64,000 nucleotides of DNA, taken from the NCBI GenBank assembly GCA_002344065.1, contig DDTK01000003.1:62001-126000 (forward strand), given 5' to 3'. How positions within the stretch are numbered: position 1 is the stretch's first letter; each line of letters begins with the position of its first letter. Positions 18,865 to 26,705 of the stretch are shown in pieces. The notes below the pieces were generated by a model that ran no database searches, was not told the origin of the DNA, and saw nothing but the letters and a program-made list of their open reading frames with translations. The translations under genes and the position numbers were made by a program. The DNA is from Flammeovirgaceae bacterium UBA2366 (GTDB taxonomy: Bacteria; Bacteroidota; Bacteroidia; Cytophagales; Cyclobacteriaceae).

Positions 18865-19400
18865 ATCCTTTCCAGTTGAAAGTAATGTTCCCTTAATTTT
18901 TGAAGGGCCCGGTGTACTCTCACTTTAACGTTTGCTACGGTGGTGTCCATAATTACGGCCACCTCTTCGTACTTCATTTGCTGAAACCGGGTAAGCACCA
19001 GAAGCTCACGTTGTTCATCATTAAGCATCGCCAATGATTTGTGCAGTAACTTCTCGCGCTCATCCTGTTCATGACTTTCGTACGAATCCATGATCGTATC
19101 ACCCATTTTTTCAACATCTACAAAACCCGAGGTTTTGTTTTTGGCAACCTGATAGTGATCAGAAAACACATTGCGGGCCACCTGGTAAATCCATGACTGA
19201 AACCGCATGCCTTCCCGGTAACTTCCACGGTATTTAATGATACGCAAAAACACGTTCTGCGTCAGGTCTTCCGCCAGGTCCCGATCCATTGTCATACGGG
19301 CCAGAAAATTGAAAATCCGCTTGTTATAGCGGTCAAAAAGCACAGAAGCTTGCTGAAGGTTGCCGTTTTTTACAGCCTCCATGAGGGTTTCATCGCTCAT
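18861..19400 (-). CDS. ECF-type RNA polymerase sigma factor
   Basis: This 179-residue protein has sigma region 2 (LFDRYNKRIFNFLARMTMDRDLAEDLTQNVFLRI, including the -10 recognition part FQSWIYQVARNVFSDHYQ) and region 4 (LLVLTRFQQMKYEEVAVIMDTTVANVKVRVHRALQKLR). This is the standard ECF architecture. ATG 19400 (MSDETL) was preferred over an in-frame TTG at 19421. It heads a minus-strand cluster with the HEAT anti-sigma, two DUF4097 genes and DUF2490, which are its likely regulon members. Confidence 0.92.
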   Translation of the reverse strand: MSDETLMEAVKNGNLQQASVLFDRYNKRIFNFLARMTMDRDLAEDLTQNVFLRIIKYRGSYREGMRFQSWIYQVARNVFSDHYQVAKNKTSGFVDVEKMGDTIMDSYESHEQDEREKLLHKSLAMLNDEQRELLVLTRFQQMKYEEVAVIMDTTVANVKVRVHRALQKLREHYFQLERI

Positions 19401-19516
19401 CAAATCAATGCTTTTTGTCAAGTTTCGTGTTAGTTACCGGGCAGAGCCAAAAAGGTTACAGTACCGAATTACGTCATTTTAAAATTGTTCTGGATGGTTT
19501 ACTTTTGCCCCACTTT

Positions 19517-19572
19517 CGGGGCGTAGCGCAGCCCGGTAGCGTGCCCCGACAAGTCGGGGAGGTTGCTGGTTC
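19517..19572 (+). pseudogene. Truncated tRNA-Pro copy with a palindrome replacing the anticodon arm
   Basis: Bases 19515-19544 are identical to 19847-19876 of the intact tRNA-Pro (acceptor 5' strand, D-arm and first anticodon-stem base). After this the anticodon arm is replaced by the perfect palindrome CCCCGAC-AA-GTCGGGG (19544-19559). A T-arm-like piece (AGGTTGCTGGTTC) follows and then stops. No acceptor 3' strand is present, so it cannot make a tRNA. The GIY-YIG gene starts 11 bases later. Confidence 0.8.
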
Positions 19573-19582
19573 CTAAATAAAG

Positions 19583-19858
19583 ATGTCCTGCTTTACTTAT
19601 ATCATAGAATCAATAAAAAATCAATCATGGTATTATGGCCATAGCGATGATCCAGTAAGAAGATTGTATGAACATAATGTCGGCCAAAACAAGTCAACAA
19701 AAAGCAAAGGGCCTTGGCAACTAATTTTTTTGCGGGAATTTGGATCAAAGCAGGAAGCTAATAGATTTGAGCTTTTATTAAAGAAATACAGAAATAAAGG
19801 CTATATCTTAAAAGAATATGGCCAATATTTCATCACTAGAAAATCATTCGGGGCGTAG
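19583..19858 (+). CDS. Small GIY-YIG nuclease family protein
   Basis: This 91-residue single-domain protein has FTYIIES (GIY strand, here TYI), a [17 protein letters not shown] block (YIG strand, here YYG, with the catalytic Arg helix), and [14 protein letters not shown] carrying the candidate catalytic Glu. It lacks any DNA-binding extension. The stop codon and last two codons lie inside the intact tRNA-Pro gene, and a broken copy of that tRNA lies just upstream. Family knowledge: GIY-YIG domains occur in homing endonucleases and in small Bacteroidota proteins of unknown role. The position suggests a mobile or formerly mobile element. Confidence 0.82.
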   Translation: MSCFTYIIESIKNQSWYYGHSDDPVRRLYEHNVGQNKSTKSKGPWQLIFLREFGSKQEANRFELLLKKYRNKGYILKEYGQYFITRKSFGA

Positions 19859-19922
19859 CGCAGCCCGGTAGCGTGCTTCGTTCGGGACGAAGAGGTCGCT
19901 GGTTCGAATCCAGTCGCCCCGA
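19849..19922 (+). tRNA. tRNA-Pro (anticodon CGG)
   Basis: The cloverleaf reads: acceptor CGGGGCG/CGCCCCG, TA, D-stem GCGC/GCGT, anticodon stem CTTCG/CGAAG with loop TTCGGGA (anticodon CGG, decoding CCG), variable AGGTC, T-arm GCTGG-TTCGAAT-CCAGT, discriminator A. CCA is not encoded. The first ten bases overlap the 3' end of the GIY-YIG gene. Confidence 0.93.
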
Positions 19923-19935
19923 CAACTTGTAAGAT

Positions 19936-19958
19936 CTGACTTTAGGTCAGGAATTTTT
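19936..19958 (+). terminator. Probable terminator after tRNA-Pro
   Basis: A short hairpin CTGAC-TTTAG-GTCAG is followed by GAATTTTT. It lies 13 bases after the tRNA and upstream of gcvT. The five-pair stem is weak. Confidence 0.45.
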
Positions 19959-19979
19959 ATTAACTACTAACTACTCCAA

Positions 19980-21062
19980 ATGGATATCAAACAAATTCCC
20001 CTTAACGATTTACATGTAAACCTGGGCGCTAAAATGGTTCCATTTGCCGGATTCAACATGCCAGTGCGTTATTCGTCCGATATTGAAGAACATATGACGG
20101 TGCGTAAAGGCGTAGGCGTTTTTGATGTATCACACATGGGTGAGTTTACCGTTAAGGGCCCTAAGGCGCTCGATTTGATTCAACGTGTAACCAGCAACGA
20201 TGCCTCCAAACTGGTAGATCGTCAGGCACAGTACTCTTGTCTTCCGAATGATAAGGGCGGAGTTGTTGATGACTTGATCGTATATAAAATAAAAGATGAA
20301 GATTACTTGCTGGTGGTAAATGCCGGCAACATAGATAAAGACTGGAACTGGATCAGTCAACACAATACACAAGGCGCAGATCTGAAAAACATTTCCGATG
20401 ACATCTGCCTGTTTGCCGTGCAAGGCCCCAAAGCGGTACCCACATTGCAAAAATTAACCAAGACAGATTTAAGTACCATCAAATACTACCACTTTGCGCT
20501 TGGCGAATTTGCAGGTGTACCTGATGTGATTATGTCTAACACAGGCTACACCGGTGCGGGTGGCTTTGAGATTTATGTTCATAAGAATCACGCTGAAAAA
20601 GTATGGTATGCCATTTTTGAAGCGGGGAAAGAATTTGACATCAAACCAATCGGATTAGGAGCGCGCGATACATTGCGTCTGGAAATGGGCTTTTGCCTGT
20701 ACGGCAATGACATTGATGATTCAACATCACCACTTGAAGCAGGTTTGGGATGGATTACAAAATTCACGAAAGACTTCACCAATGCGGGCAACATCAAAAA
20801 ACAAAAGGAAGAGGGTGTAAAGAAAAAATTGGTTGGGTTTAAAATGATTGACAAGGGCATCCCGCGCCACGACTATTTAATTAAAGATGCTACAGGAAAC
20901 ACCATCGGTAAAGTAACATCCGGAACCATGTCGCCCATGCTTGGGATTGGTATTGGATTGGGGTACGTTACTCCTGAATTATCATCACCTGGTAGCGAGA
21001 TATTTATTGATGTTCGGGGTAGAGCGTTAAAAGCTGAAGTTTGCAAGACCCCCTTCGTCTGA
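19980..21062 (+). CDS. gcvT: Aminomethyltransferase (glycine cleavage system T protein)
   Basis: This 360-residue protein transfers the aminomethyl group from the H protein to tetrahydrofolate in glycine cleavage. Visible T-protein features are [15 protein letters not shown] around residues 48-62, the [14 protein letters not shown] block, [20 protein letters not shown], and the C-terminal barrel [21 protein letters not shown]. Length is typical. No glycine riboswitch is visible in the 57-base leader. gcvH and gcvP are not in the window. Confidence 0.95.
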   Translation: MDIKQIPLNDLHVNLGAKMVPFAGFNMPVRYSSDIEEHMTVRKGVGVFDVSHMGEFTVKGPKALDLIQRVTSNDASKLVDRQAQYSCLPNDKGGVVDDLIVYKIKDEDYLLVVNAGNIDKDWNWISQHNTQGADLKNISDDICLFAVQGPKAVPTLQKLTKTDLSTIKYYHFALGEFAGVPDVIMSNTGYTGAGGFEIYVHKNHAEKVWYAIFEAGKEFDIKPIGLGARDTLRLEMGFCLYGNDIDDSTSPLEAGLGWITKFTKDFTNAGNIKKQKEEGVKKKLVGFKMIDKGIPRHDYLIKDATGNTIGKVTSGTMSPMLGIGIGLGYVTPELSSPGSEIFIDVRGRALKAEVCKTPFV

Positions 21063-21093
21063 ACCATGATCGGTGTGATATGTTTGATTCTGC

Positions 21094-21489
21094 ATGATAA
21101 AACCTGAATACAAATATTCCGAACTTACAGGAAAAATCATTGGTTGTGTCATGGAGGTTCATAATATCTTAGGTAACGAATTTCAGGAAGTAATTTATCA
21201 ACGAGCTTTAAGTTTAGAGTTCAACCTACAAAACATTACACACGAACGTGAATATGAAATGCCCATTTTTTACAAAGAAAATCATATTGGCACACGCAGG
21301 GTTGACTTTTTAGTTGAGGATAAAATAAGTGTAGAGATAAAAGCATTGATCAAGCTAGAACCTGTTCATCTTGCACAGGCCATTAATTATTTGGAGGCAT
21401 ATAACCTGGAAGTAGGTTTACTTATTAATTTCGGAAACACGAAACTTGAATTTCATCGACTTCAGAATAAGAAATTTATTCCATCATGA
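21094..21489 (+). CDS. GxxExxY protein (PD-(D/E)XK nuclease-like fold)
   Basis: This 131-residue protein matches the small family named for GxxExxY; here the block is EFQEVIYQRAL, with Glu in place of the first Gly. RRVDFLVEDKISVEIKAL (about residues 68-85) has the Asp...Glu-x-Lys arrangement of PD-(D/E)XK folds. Members are frequent in Bacteroidota, and their function is not established. It overlaps no gene when comB starts at 21527. It may be co-transcribed with gcvT or comB. Confidence 0.78.
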   Translation: MIKPEYKYSELTGKIIGCVMEVHNILGNEFQEVIYQRALSLEFNLQNITHEREYEMPIFYKENHIGTRRVDFLVEDKISVEIKALIKLEPVHLAQAINYLEAYNLEVGLLINFGNTKLEFHRLQNKKFIPS

Positions 21490-21526
21490 TTATCATCAAT
21501 ATCAATCAAATCAAAGTTCTGACAAT

Positions 21527-22231
21527 ATGAAGACAATTGATGTCTGTCTTAGTCCGGATTTAATGCACCTGTACCCTGTAAACGACCGGACCGTTGTGGT
21601 GGTGGATATTCTGCGTGCCACATCGTGTATGGTTACAGCTTTAGCTCACGGTGTGCAAAGCATCCGGCCATTTGCCAATCTGGAAGAATGCAGGGCCATG
21701 AAATCTAAAAATTACTTTACCGCAGGAGAACGAAATGGCGAAAAAGTTGAAGGATTCGATTTTGGTAACTCTCCTTTTGAATATATGGCTGATAACCTGA
21801 AAGGGGAAAAAATTGCTTTTACCACAACCAACGGCACGCAGGCAATTGCCAAATCGCAAGGTGCTAAGGAAATCATCATTGGGTCATTTCTTAATCTTTC
21901 GGCTGTTACCGAATATTTGAAAAAAGGAGAAGATAGCGTATTGGTAGTGTGTGCAGCCTGGAAAGGGAAAGTAAACTTAGAAGACACGCTGTTTGCCGGT
22001 GCACTGGTCGAAAATCTGAAAAATCACGTTGAACCAGATTGTGATGCACCCCTTGCGGCACAGCGCTTATATAACCTCGCTAAAAAAGATATGGTGGATT
22101 TTTTAAAAGATTCTAGTCATGTGAAGCGCCTCAATCGACTCAACATTCATAAGGATATTGAATTTTGCCTTACGCCCGATCAATACCAAACCATTCCTAA
22201 ACTTGTTGATGGAGAGTTGGTGCGAGCATAA
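21527..22231 (+). CDS. comB: 2-phosphosulfolactate phosphatase
   Basis: This 234-residue protein belongs to the ComB family, which removes phosphate from 2-phosphosulfolactate (coenzyme M or sulfonate/sulfonolipid routes). Conserved blocks are VVVVDILRATSCM near the N-terminus, GERNGEKVEGFDFGNSPFEY, FTTTNGTQAIA and CAAWKGKVNLEDTLFAGALV. ATG 21527 (MKTIDVCLSP) fits the family start; the open frame runs further upstream into the GxxExxY gene. Cytophagales make sulfonolipids (capnoids), which could be the pathway, but this is inference. Confidence 0.88.
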   Translation: MKTIDVCLSPDLMHLYPVNDRTVVVVDILRATSCMVTALAHGVQSIRPFANLEECRAMKSKNYFTAGERNGEKVEGFDFGNSPFEYMADNLKGEKIAFTTTNGTQAIAKSQGAKEIIIGSFLNLSAVTEYLKKGEDSVLVVCAAWKGKVNLEDTLFAGALVENLKNHVEPDCDAPLAAQRLYNLAKKDMVDFLKDSSHVKRLNRLNIHKDIEFCLTPDQYQTIPKLVDGELVRA

Positions 22232-22254
22232 TACTGCTAACTACCTGACTAAAT

Positions 22255-22596
22255 TTAATCTTTCAACTTAGGATTCTGCAGGTGACGGAATTTATCACGC
22301 TGCGTCTTCTTTTCAAGGTTTTTCTGAAATGCTTCTGTAAGATTCACACCGGTTTGATTGGCCAAACAGATCAACACCCAAAGTACATCAGCCATTTCAT
22401 CACCCAGGTCTTTATTCTTGTCACTTTCCTTTTCCGATTGCTCACCATACCTGCGGGCGATGATGCGCGCCAACTCCCCTACTTCTTCGGTAAGCATGGC
22501 CATATTGGTAAGTTCGTTGAAATACCGCACACCAATGGTTTTTATCCAATGATCGACTTGTTGTTGAGCTTGTTCGATGGTCATGTTTTCAGACAT
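22255..22596 (-). CDS. MazG-like nucleotide pyrophosphohydrolase
   Basis: This 113-residue protein has the all-alpha NTP pyrophosphohydrolase metal motif: LTEEVGELARIIARR (EExxE) and KNKDLGDEMADVLWVLICLAN (ExxxD). It is a single domain, as in MazG-like proteins that clean up non-canonical NTPs. It is convergent with comB, 23 bases away. Confidence 0.88.
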   Translation of the reverse strand: MSENMTIEQAQQQVDHWIKTIGVRYFNELTNMAMLTEEVGELARIIARRYGEQSEKESDKNKDLGDEMADVLWVLICLANQTGVNLTEAFQKNLEKKTQRDKFRHLQNPKLKD

Positions 22597-22670
22597 AAGT
22601 AGTAAGACGAAAGTAGCAAGATTAGTAAATATCTCCTTTTGTCTTGATACTTACATCTTATGTCTTATGT

Positions 22671-23339
22671 CTACTCAAGTTTTTCAAAATCAATATCCAT
22701 CACTTCAAATTTCTGCCATCCGTTAAAATCGAAATGCCACCATTCAGAAGCATTGACTTTAAAGCCATGCTTGTGCATAACAGAAATAATCAGATCCCGA
22801 TTTTTTTTGATCACCGGATCTTTTACCGGAGTAGTTGGCCAGGCTTCTTTTTTAAACGAATCGTATTCGGTGGGCATTTTTAGTTCTTCACCGGTTTTTA
22901 AATCGACTAACGTCATGTCAATAGCGCAGCCGCGGTTATGCCGTGAACCTTTGTAGGGTGAGGCCACATAGGTTGTGTCGCGGTACACTTCATAAAATTT
23001 CACCGTAGCCGAATACGGCCGATAGCCATCATAAACTTTTATACCGACACCATGTCTTGAAAATTCCTCCTGTGCTTTTTTGAGTGCTTCCGCTACCGGC
23101 TTACGGGCATAGGCTCTTGGGAGGGCATAGATTACCTCACCTGTAAAATTATTTGTAGTGGCATAGCGAATATCCAGTACAATTCCGGGTACGGTTGCAG
23201 CCAGGTTAACGAGCTCTTTCTCAGGATTGGCTTTTACTTGTTGTTGATATTGTTGAAGCGTAACTGGTGTGAGTCCGTATTTATACTGTGCCTGCAACAA
23301 AACCGGAAAGCAAACAAAAAGATACCATGCGTATTTCAT
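22671..23339 (-). CDS. Secreted D-alanyl-D-alanine dipeptidase (M15D, VanX/DdpX-like)
   Basis: This 222-residue protein has a signal peptide (WYLFVCFPVLLQAQ) and the M15D zinc site: SRHNRGCAIDMTLVD (His and Asp ligands) and SEWWHFDF (catalytic Glu and third His ligand). It has VLDIRYATTNNFTGE, typical of VanX-like enzymes. It would cleave D-Ala-D-Ala in the periplasm, for peptidoglycan turnover rather than vancomycin resistance, since no VanA/VanH neighbours exist. The start overlaps the dtd stop by four bases. Confidence 0.88.
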   Translation of the reverse strand: MKYAWYLFVCFPVLLQAQYKYGLTPVTLQQYQQQVKANPEKELVNLAATVPGIVLDIRYATTNNFTGEVIYALPRAYARKPVAEALKKAQEEFSRHGVGIKVYDGYRPYSATVKFYEVYRDTTYVASPYKGSRHNRGCAIDMTLVDLKTGEELKMPTEYDSFKKEAWPTTPVKDPVIKKNRDLIISVMHKHGFKVNASEWWHFDFNGWQKFEVMDIDFEKLE

Positions 23340-23788
23340 ACTTTATTTTTTGTGTCGATAATTATCGTAACCGGGCCGTCATTAACCAATGCAACTTTCA
23401 TATCCGCTCCGAATGATCCGGTATGCACTGGCTTTCCGAGCACCTCACCGATTACCTGAACAAATTTTTCATACATCGGAACGGCAAAGTCGGGCTTGGA
23501 TGCCTTTATATACGAAGGCCGGTTACCCTTTTTTGTACTGGCATGCAGCGTAAACTGACTCACCACTAGTATATCTCCACCATCATCTTTCACACTTACG
23601 TTCATTACGCCATCGGCATCATTAAAAATGCGCAGGTTCACAATTTTGTTGGCCAGCCACTCAATGTCTTCATCGGTATCGGCATCTTCAATACCTAACA
23701 GTACCAGCAAGCCCTTTTGAATGGAGGACTTAACAGAATTCTCAATTTCAACTGAGCAGGAAGAAACGCGTTGTATAACGGCAATCAT
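23336..23788 (-). CDS. dtd: D-aminoacyl-tRNA deacylase
   Basis: This 150-residue protein hydrolyses D-aminoacyl-tRNAs and protects translation. MIAVIQRVSSCSVEI opens the protein, SQFTLHA is the conserved catalytic motif, and NDGPVTIIIDT has the Gly-cisPro motif used for chiral selection. It is coupled (ATGA) to the D-Ala-D-Ala dipeptidase gene, so two D-amino-acid functions share one transcript. Confidence 0.95.
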   Translation of the reverse strand: MIAVIQRVSSCSVEIENSVKSSIQKGLLVLLGIEDADTDEDIEWLANKIVNLRIFNDADGVMNVSVKDDGGDILVVSQFTLHASTKKGNRPSYIKASKPDFAVPMYEKFVQVIGEVLGKPVHTGSFGADMKVALVNDGPVTIIIDTKNKV

Positions 23789-23890
23789 TAGCGAAAAATG
23801 AAAACCTTAAAATACAGAAATTCTTTGTGAGCCCTACAGAAAATCCTTACCCACGAAGGGCAAAAAGATCAACGAAAAAAGTGAAGGAAT

Positions 23891-24667
23891 TTATCGCTTT
23901 CTTTCACCCTTTAACTGCTCTTGAAGCCTGAGCACCTGCAAGGCCAGTTGCTCGGTTAAGGGTGAGGTCGTGCTGTCTCCTTCAGGAAGCTTAGCAGAGT
24001 AGTAGCCCCGCACACTCCAGATTTCGAACACATCCGTAGTCGCGATGGCATAGGGTTCATATTGTCGGTTATCTGAAACGAGTAGAAGTTTACTATCATC
24101 ATCGTCAAACCGGAACACGCGCTTGAAGACAATACCCTCCTGTTGCGTGACCAGCACATAGGGCTTTCCGTTTTTTACAACGTCCAGGTTTTCCACATAC
24201 TCACCAAACAAAACAGAACCCGGCTGAATGGGCAGCATGGAGTCGCCCTGAATTTCGAAGGCTCGATACGTTTTATTTTTTGGCAGAACCGGCAGATTAA
24301 TTTTCGGAAGTTCCGCTATGAATTCCGGATCCTGATAGCCGGCCAGGTAACCAGCAGATGCCTTTTGTGAGACAAGTTCTACGTTCTCCTTCCCGGAAGA
24401 GTCAACAGTAATGGCCAGCACTTCTTTTGAAGTTGATGGAGTTTTCCACTCTTTTTCAGGCAGCTTACTTAAGTTCTTTCGCGTAAGTACATCCATACTC
24501 ACTTTATATATACCAGATACATCCAACAGTACAGCAAGTGGTGGGGTTGCACGCTCTTCTTCATATGCTCCGATAACGGATTGCTTCAATCCTAGTTTCT
24601 CTGCGAACTGCTTTTGGGTGAGTTCGTGCTTGAGGCGGAGATATTTGAGGTTTCTATTGACGATCAT
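23891..24667 (-). CDS. XRE-HTH / S24 peptidase repressor (LexA-like SOS regulator)
   Basis: This 258-residue protein has an N-terminal XRE helix-turn-helix (LTQKQFAEKLGLKQSVIGAYEEER, about residues 14-37) and a C-terminal S24 self-cleaving domain. The latter shows an Ala-Gly cleavage site region (KASAGYLAGY), the Ser nucleophile in GDSMLPI, and Lys in GIVFKRVFRF. This Bacteroidota architecture replaces classical LexA. ATG 24667 was chosen; a TTG at 24682 is possible. It is divergent from dinB, with twin inverted repeats between them as likely operators. Confidence 0.85.
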   Translation of the reverse strand: MIVNRNLKYLRLKHELTQKQFAEKLGLKQSVIGAYEEERATPPLAVLLDVSGIYKVSMDVLTRKNLSKLPEKEWKTPSTSKEVLAITVDSSGKENVELVSQKASAGYLAGYQDPEFIAELPKINLPVLPKNKTYRAFEIQGDSMLPIQPGSVLFGEYVENLDVVKNGKPYVLVTQQEGIVFKRVFRFDDDDSKLLLVSDNRQYEPYAIATTDVFEIWSVRGYYSAKLPEGDSTTSPLTEQLALQVLRLQEQLKGERKR

Positions 24668-24766
24668 AAATGGCTTCCACAAAAATAACTACAAAGGAAT
24701 GTGAAGGTAGTCCCGCGTTAAACGGGATTACCTACAATTCCAGCGCGCTATGGCAAGCACATCACA

Positions 24767-24785
24767 AAACTAAAATATTTAGTTT
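24767..24785. promoter_or_regulatory. Putative SOS operator 1 (ACTAA-N5-TTAGT)
   Basis: AAACTAA at 24767-24773 and TTAGTTT at 24779-24785 form perfect 7-bp arms around five bases. It lies in the 161-base spacer between the S24 repressor and dinB. It shares its core with operator 2. Confidence 0.65.
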
Positions 24786-24801
24786 AAAAGTAAAACTTTA
24801 T

Positions 24802-24816
24802 ACTAATATTTTTAGT
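24802..24816. promoter_or_regulatory. Putative SOS operator 2 (ACTAA-N5-TTAGT)
   Basis: ACTAA at 24802-24806 and TTAGT at 24812-24816 with a five-base spacer repeat the core of operator 1. Centres are 33 bp apart, about three helical turns, so two dimers could bind the same face. It ends 12 bases before the GTG start of dinB. Confidence 0.65.
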
Positions 24817-24828
24817 TAATATCGCACT

Positions 24829-26022
24829 GTGGAAAGAAACATTATACACCTCGATTTAGACGCCTTTTTTGTGGCGGTGGAGTGCAAAAAGCACAAGGAA
24901 CTAAAAGGAAAACCTTTGATTATTGGCGGCCAGAGCCGCAGGGGTGTGGTGGCTGCGTGCAGCTACGAGGCCCGCAGGTTTGGGGTGCACTCGGCCATGC
25001 CCATGTACCTGGCCATGCAACTGTGCCCCGATGCGCTGGTGATTTCGGGCGATATGGAAGCATACAGTAAAAACTCGCACCTGGTTACCGAAATCATTGC
25101 CAACTCAGTGCCGATGTTTGAGAAGTCATCGATTGATGAGTTTTACATTGATGCCAGCGGTATGGATAAATTTTTTGGTGCATTTAAATGGGCCAAAGAG
25201 TTGCGCAAAAAAATTATGCACGAAAGTGGCCTGTCGATTTCATTGGGTATGTCGGTGAACAAGCTCGTGTCGAAAGTGACTACCAATGAGTTTAAGCCAA
25301 ATGCTGAAAAGCAAATACCAGCCGGTGAAGAGAAAGATTTTCTCGCTCCGTTGGCCGTAGAAAAAATTCCGATGATCGGGAAGCAAACTTCGGCCTTCTT
25401 ATATGATATGGGCGTGCGTACGGTAGCCACGCTGCGCGAGATGCCGTTGAAATTTTTAGTGAGTGCCTTTGGCAAGAATGGCATCTCGTTATGGAACAAA
25501 GCTCACGGCATTGACGATTCGCCCGTGGTGCCGTACAGCGAACAGAAATCCATTTCAACAGAGTGTACCTTTGAAAACGACACGATTGATGTAAAAAAAC
25601 TGAAATCGATTTTGATCGCCATGGTGGAGAAGGTGGCGTTTCAGTTACGTGAGCAGAAAAAACTCACCTCGTGCATTACGGTAAAAATCCGCTATGCCAA
25701 TTTTGATACGGAAACCAAACAGATTCAAATTCCTTACACCTCGTCCGACCATGTACTGTTGCACACCGTAACGCAACTCTTTGACAAACTTTATAACCGC
25801 AGAATGCTGATCCGATTAGTTGGCGTGCGCTTAAGCGGATTGGTACACGGCAACCATCAAATCAGTCTGTTTGATGATACAGCCGAAGGCATTCGTTTGT
25901 ATGAAGCCATTGATAAGATCAAACACAAGCACGGGTCGGAGAAGCTGGTACGGGCCACTACCATTGGCGTAAGCCGCAGGGTTAGAATGGAGATGAACAT
26001 GTTTAAAGGGAATTTGCGATGA
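24829..26022 (+). CDS. dinB: DNA polymerase IV (Y family)
   Basis: This 397-residue translesion polymerase starts with GTG. The palm carboxylates are in HLDLDAFFVAVE (residues 7-18) and SSIDEFYID (about 101-109); YEARRFGVHSAMP and SLGMSVNKLVSKVTTN are also conserved. The little-finger domain follows from about residue 245. The C-terminal end has no obvious clamp-binding motif. It is the first gene of an SOS-type cassette controlled by the adjacent S24 repressor, and it overlaps the next gene by ATGA. Confidence 0.94.
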   Translation: MERNIIHLDLDAFFVAVECKKHKELKGKPLIIGGQSRRGVVAACSYEARRFGVHSAMPMYLAMQLCPDALVISGDMEAYSKNSHLVTEIIANSVPMFEKSSIDEFYIDASGMDKFFGAFKWAKELRKKIMHESGLSISLGMSVNKLVSKVTTNEFKPNAEKQIPAGEEKDFLAPLAVEKIPMIGKQTSAFLYDMGVRTVATLREMPLKFLVSAFGKNGISLWNKAHGIDDSPVVPYSEQKSISTECTFENDTIDVKKLKSILIAMVEKVAFQLREQKKLTSCITVKIRYANFDTETKQIQIPYTSSDHVLLHTVTQLFDKLYNRRMLIRLVGVRLSGLVHGNHQISLFDDTAEGIRLYEAIDKIKHKHGSEKLVRATTIGVSRRVRMEMNMFKGNLR

Positions 26023-26627
26023 AGAATAGAATGACACAAATTGTCAAAAACCGGGATTATGTTCGTAACATGAAAACAACACGAACCATGAGAACAGCAG
26101 CGATTAAAACCCAGAGCCCTGTACAGGAATTGTTTTTTATGATTGCCCCGCCCCGGCACATTGCCAGCGATGTGGCCGTATTGAAAGATGATGTGCATTA
26201 CCTGATCGGGCACGACTTTGAAGACCGCTTTTCGAAAGCGCACATCTCGCTATTCAAATATACAGGTGAGCATATTGAAGACATGATTGAATTTGTGGAA
26301 GAAAAGGCAGCTTCGTTTGAAGCCTTCAACGTGTTTCTAAAAGATTTCAATGTATTTCACAACGGCTCGAAGCGTACCATTTACATGGATATTGTAAACA
26401 AGTACCCGATCCGCGAGGTTTTTGAAAACCTGGTGAAGGAGGACCGTGATTTCACGCCACACATTACCATTGCCAAAAACTTGTCTGCCGAAGATTTCTT
26501 AAAGTGCTGGCCGTACCTGAAAGAGCTGAACTACAGCAACCAGCATTTCCCATGCGATCGCATTACCGTACTGGTACGCAATGGCAAAAAGTGGATGCAT
26601 TATAAGGATATATGTTTTGGGAAGTAA
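26019..26627 (+). CDS. 2H phosphoesterase superfamily protein (2'-5' RNA ligase-like)
   Basis: This 202-residue protein has two HxS/T motifs: H75-I-S (FSKAHISLF) and H148-I-T (FTPHITIAKN). These define the 2H superfamily that acts on 2'-5' or cyclic phosphodiester bonds. The first 30 residues are basic and may not all be real; later Met codons exist. Its ATG overlaps the dinB stop (ATGA), so it is translated with the polymerase. A role in DNA or RNA damage repair is inferred from context. Confidence 0.78.
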   Translation: MKNRMTQIVKNRDYVRNMKTTRTMRTAAIKTQSPVQELFFMIAPPRHIASDVAVLKDDVHYLIGHDFEDRFSKAHISLFKYTGEHIEDMIEFVEEKAASFEAFNVFLKDFNVFHNGSKRTIYMDIVNKYPIREVFENLVKEDRDFTPHITIAKNLSAEDFLKCWPYLKELNYSNQHFPCDRITVLVRNGKKWMHYKDICFGK

Positions 26628-26652
26628 TTGGTTTGTGAGAACACAAACCAAT
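26627..26652. terminator. Hairpin 1 of a tandem pair after the 2H gene
   Basis: Perfect 11-bp arms (ATTGGTTTGTG and CACAAACCAAT) surround the loop AGAA. It begins at the stop codon of the 2H gene. It lies between convergent genes and resembles hairpin 2 in the TTTGTG/CACAAA core, so it may be a REP-like repeat acting as a terminator. Confidence 0.6.
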
Positions 26653-26657
26653 ATAAA

Positions 26658-26681
26658 CTGATTTGTGCCCTCACAAATCAG
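26658..26681. terminator. Hairpin 2 of the tandem pair
   Basis: Perfect 10-bp arms (CTGATTTGTG and CACAAATCAG) surround the loop CCCT, five bases after hairpin 1. The shared GATTTGTG/GGTTTGTG core points to one repeat family. Confidence 0.6.
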
Positions 26682-26705
26682 CCACAGTGAAATGAAAAAA
26701 AAATC

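Noticed and set aside
19923..19979. Glycine riboswitch before gcvT
   Set aside because: The 57-base spacer is too short and contains only a small hairpin after the tRNA.
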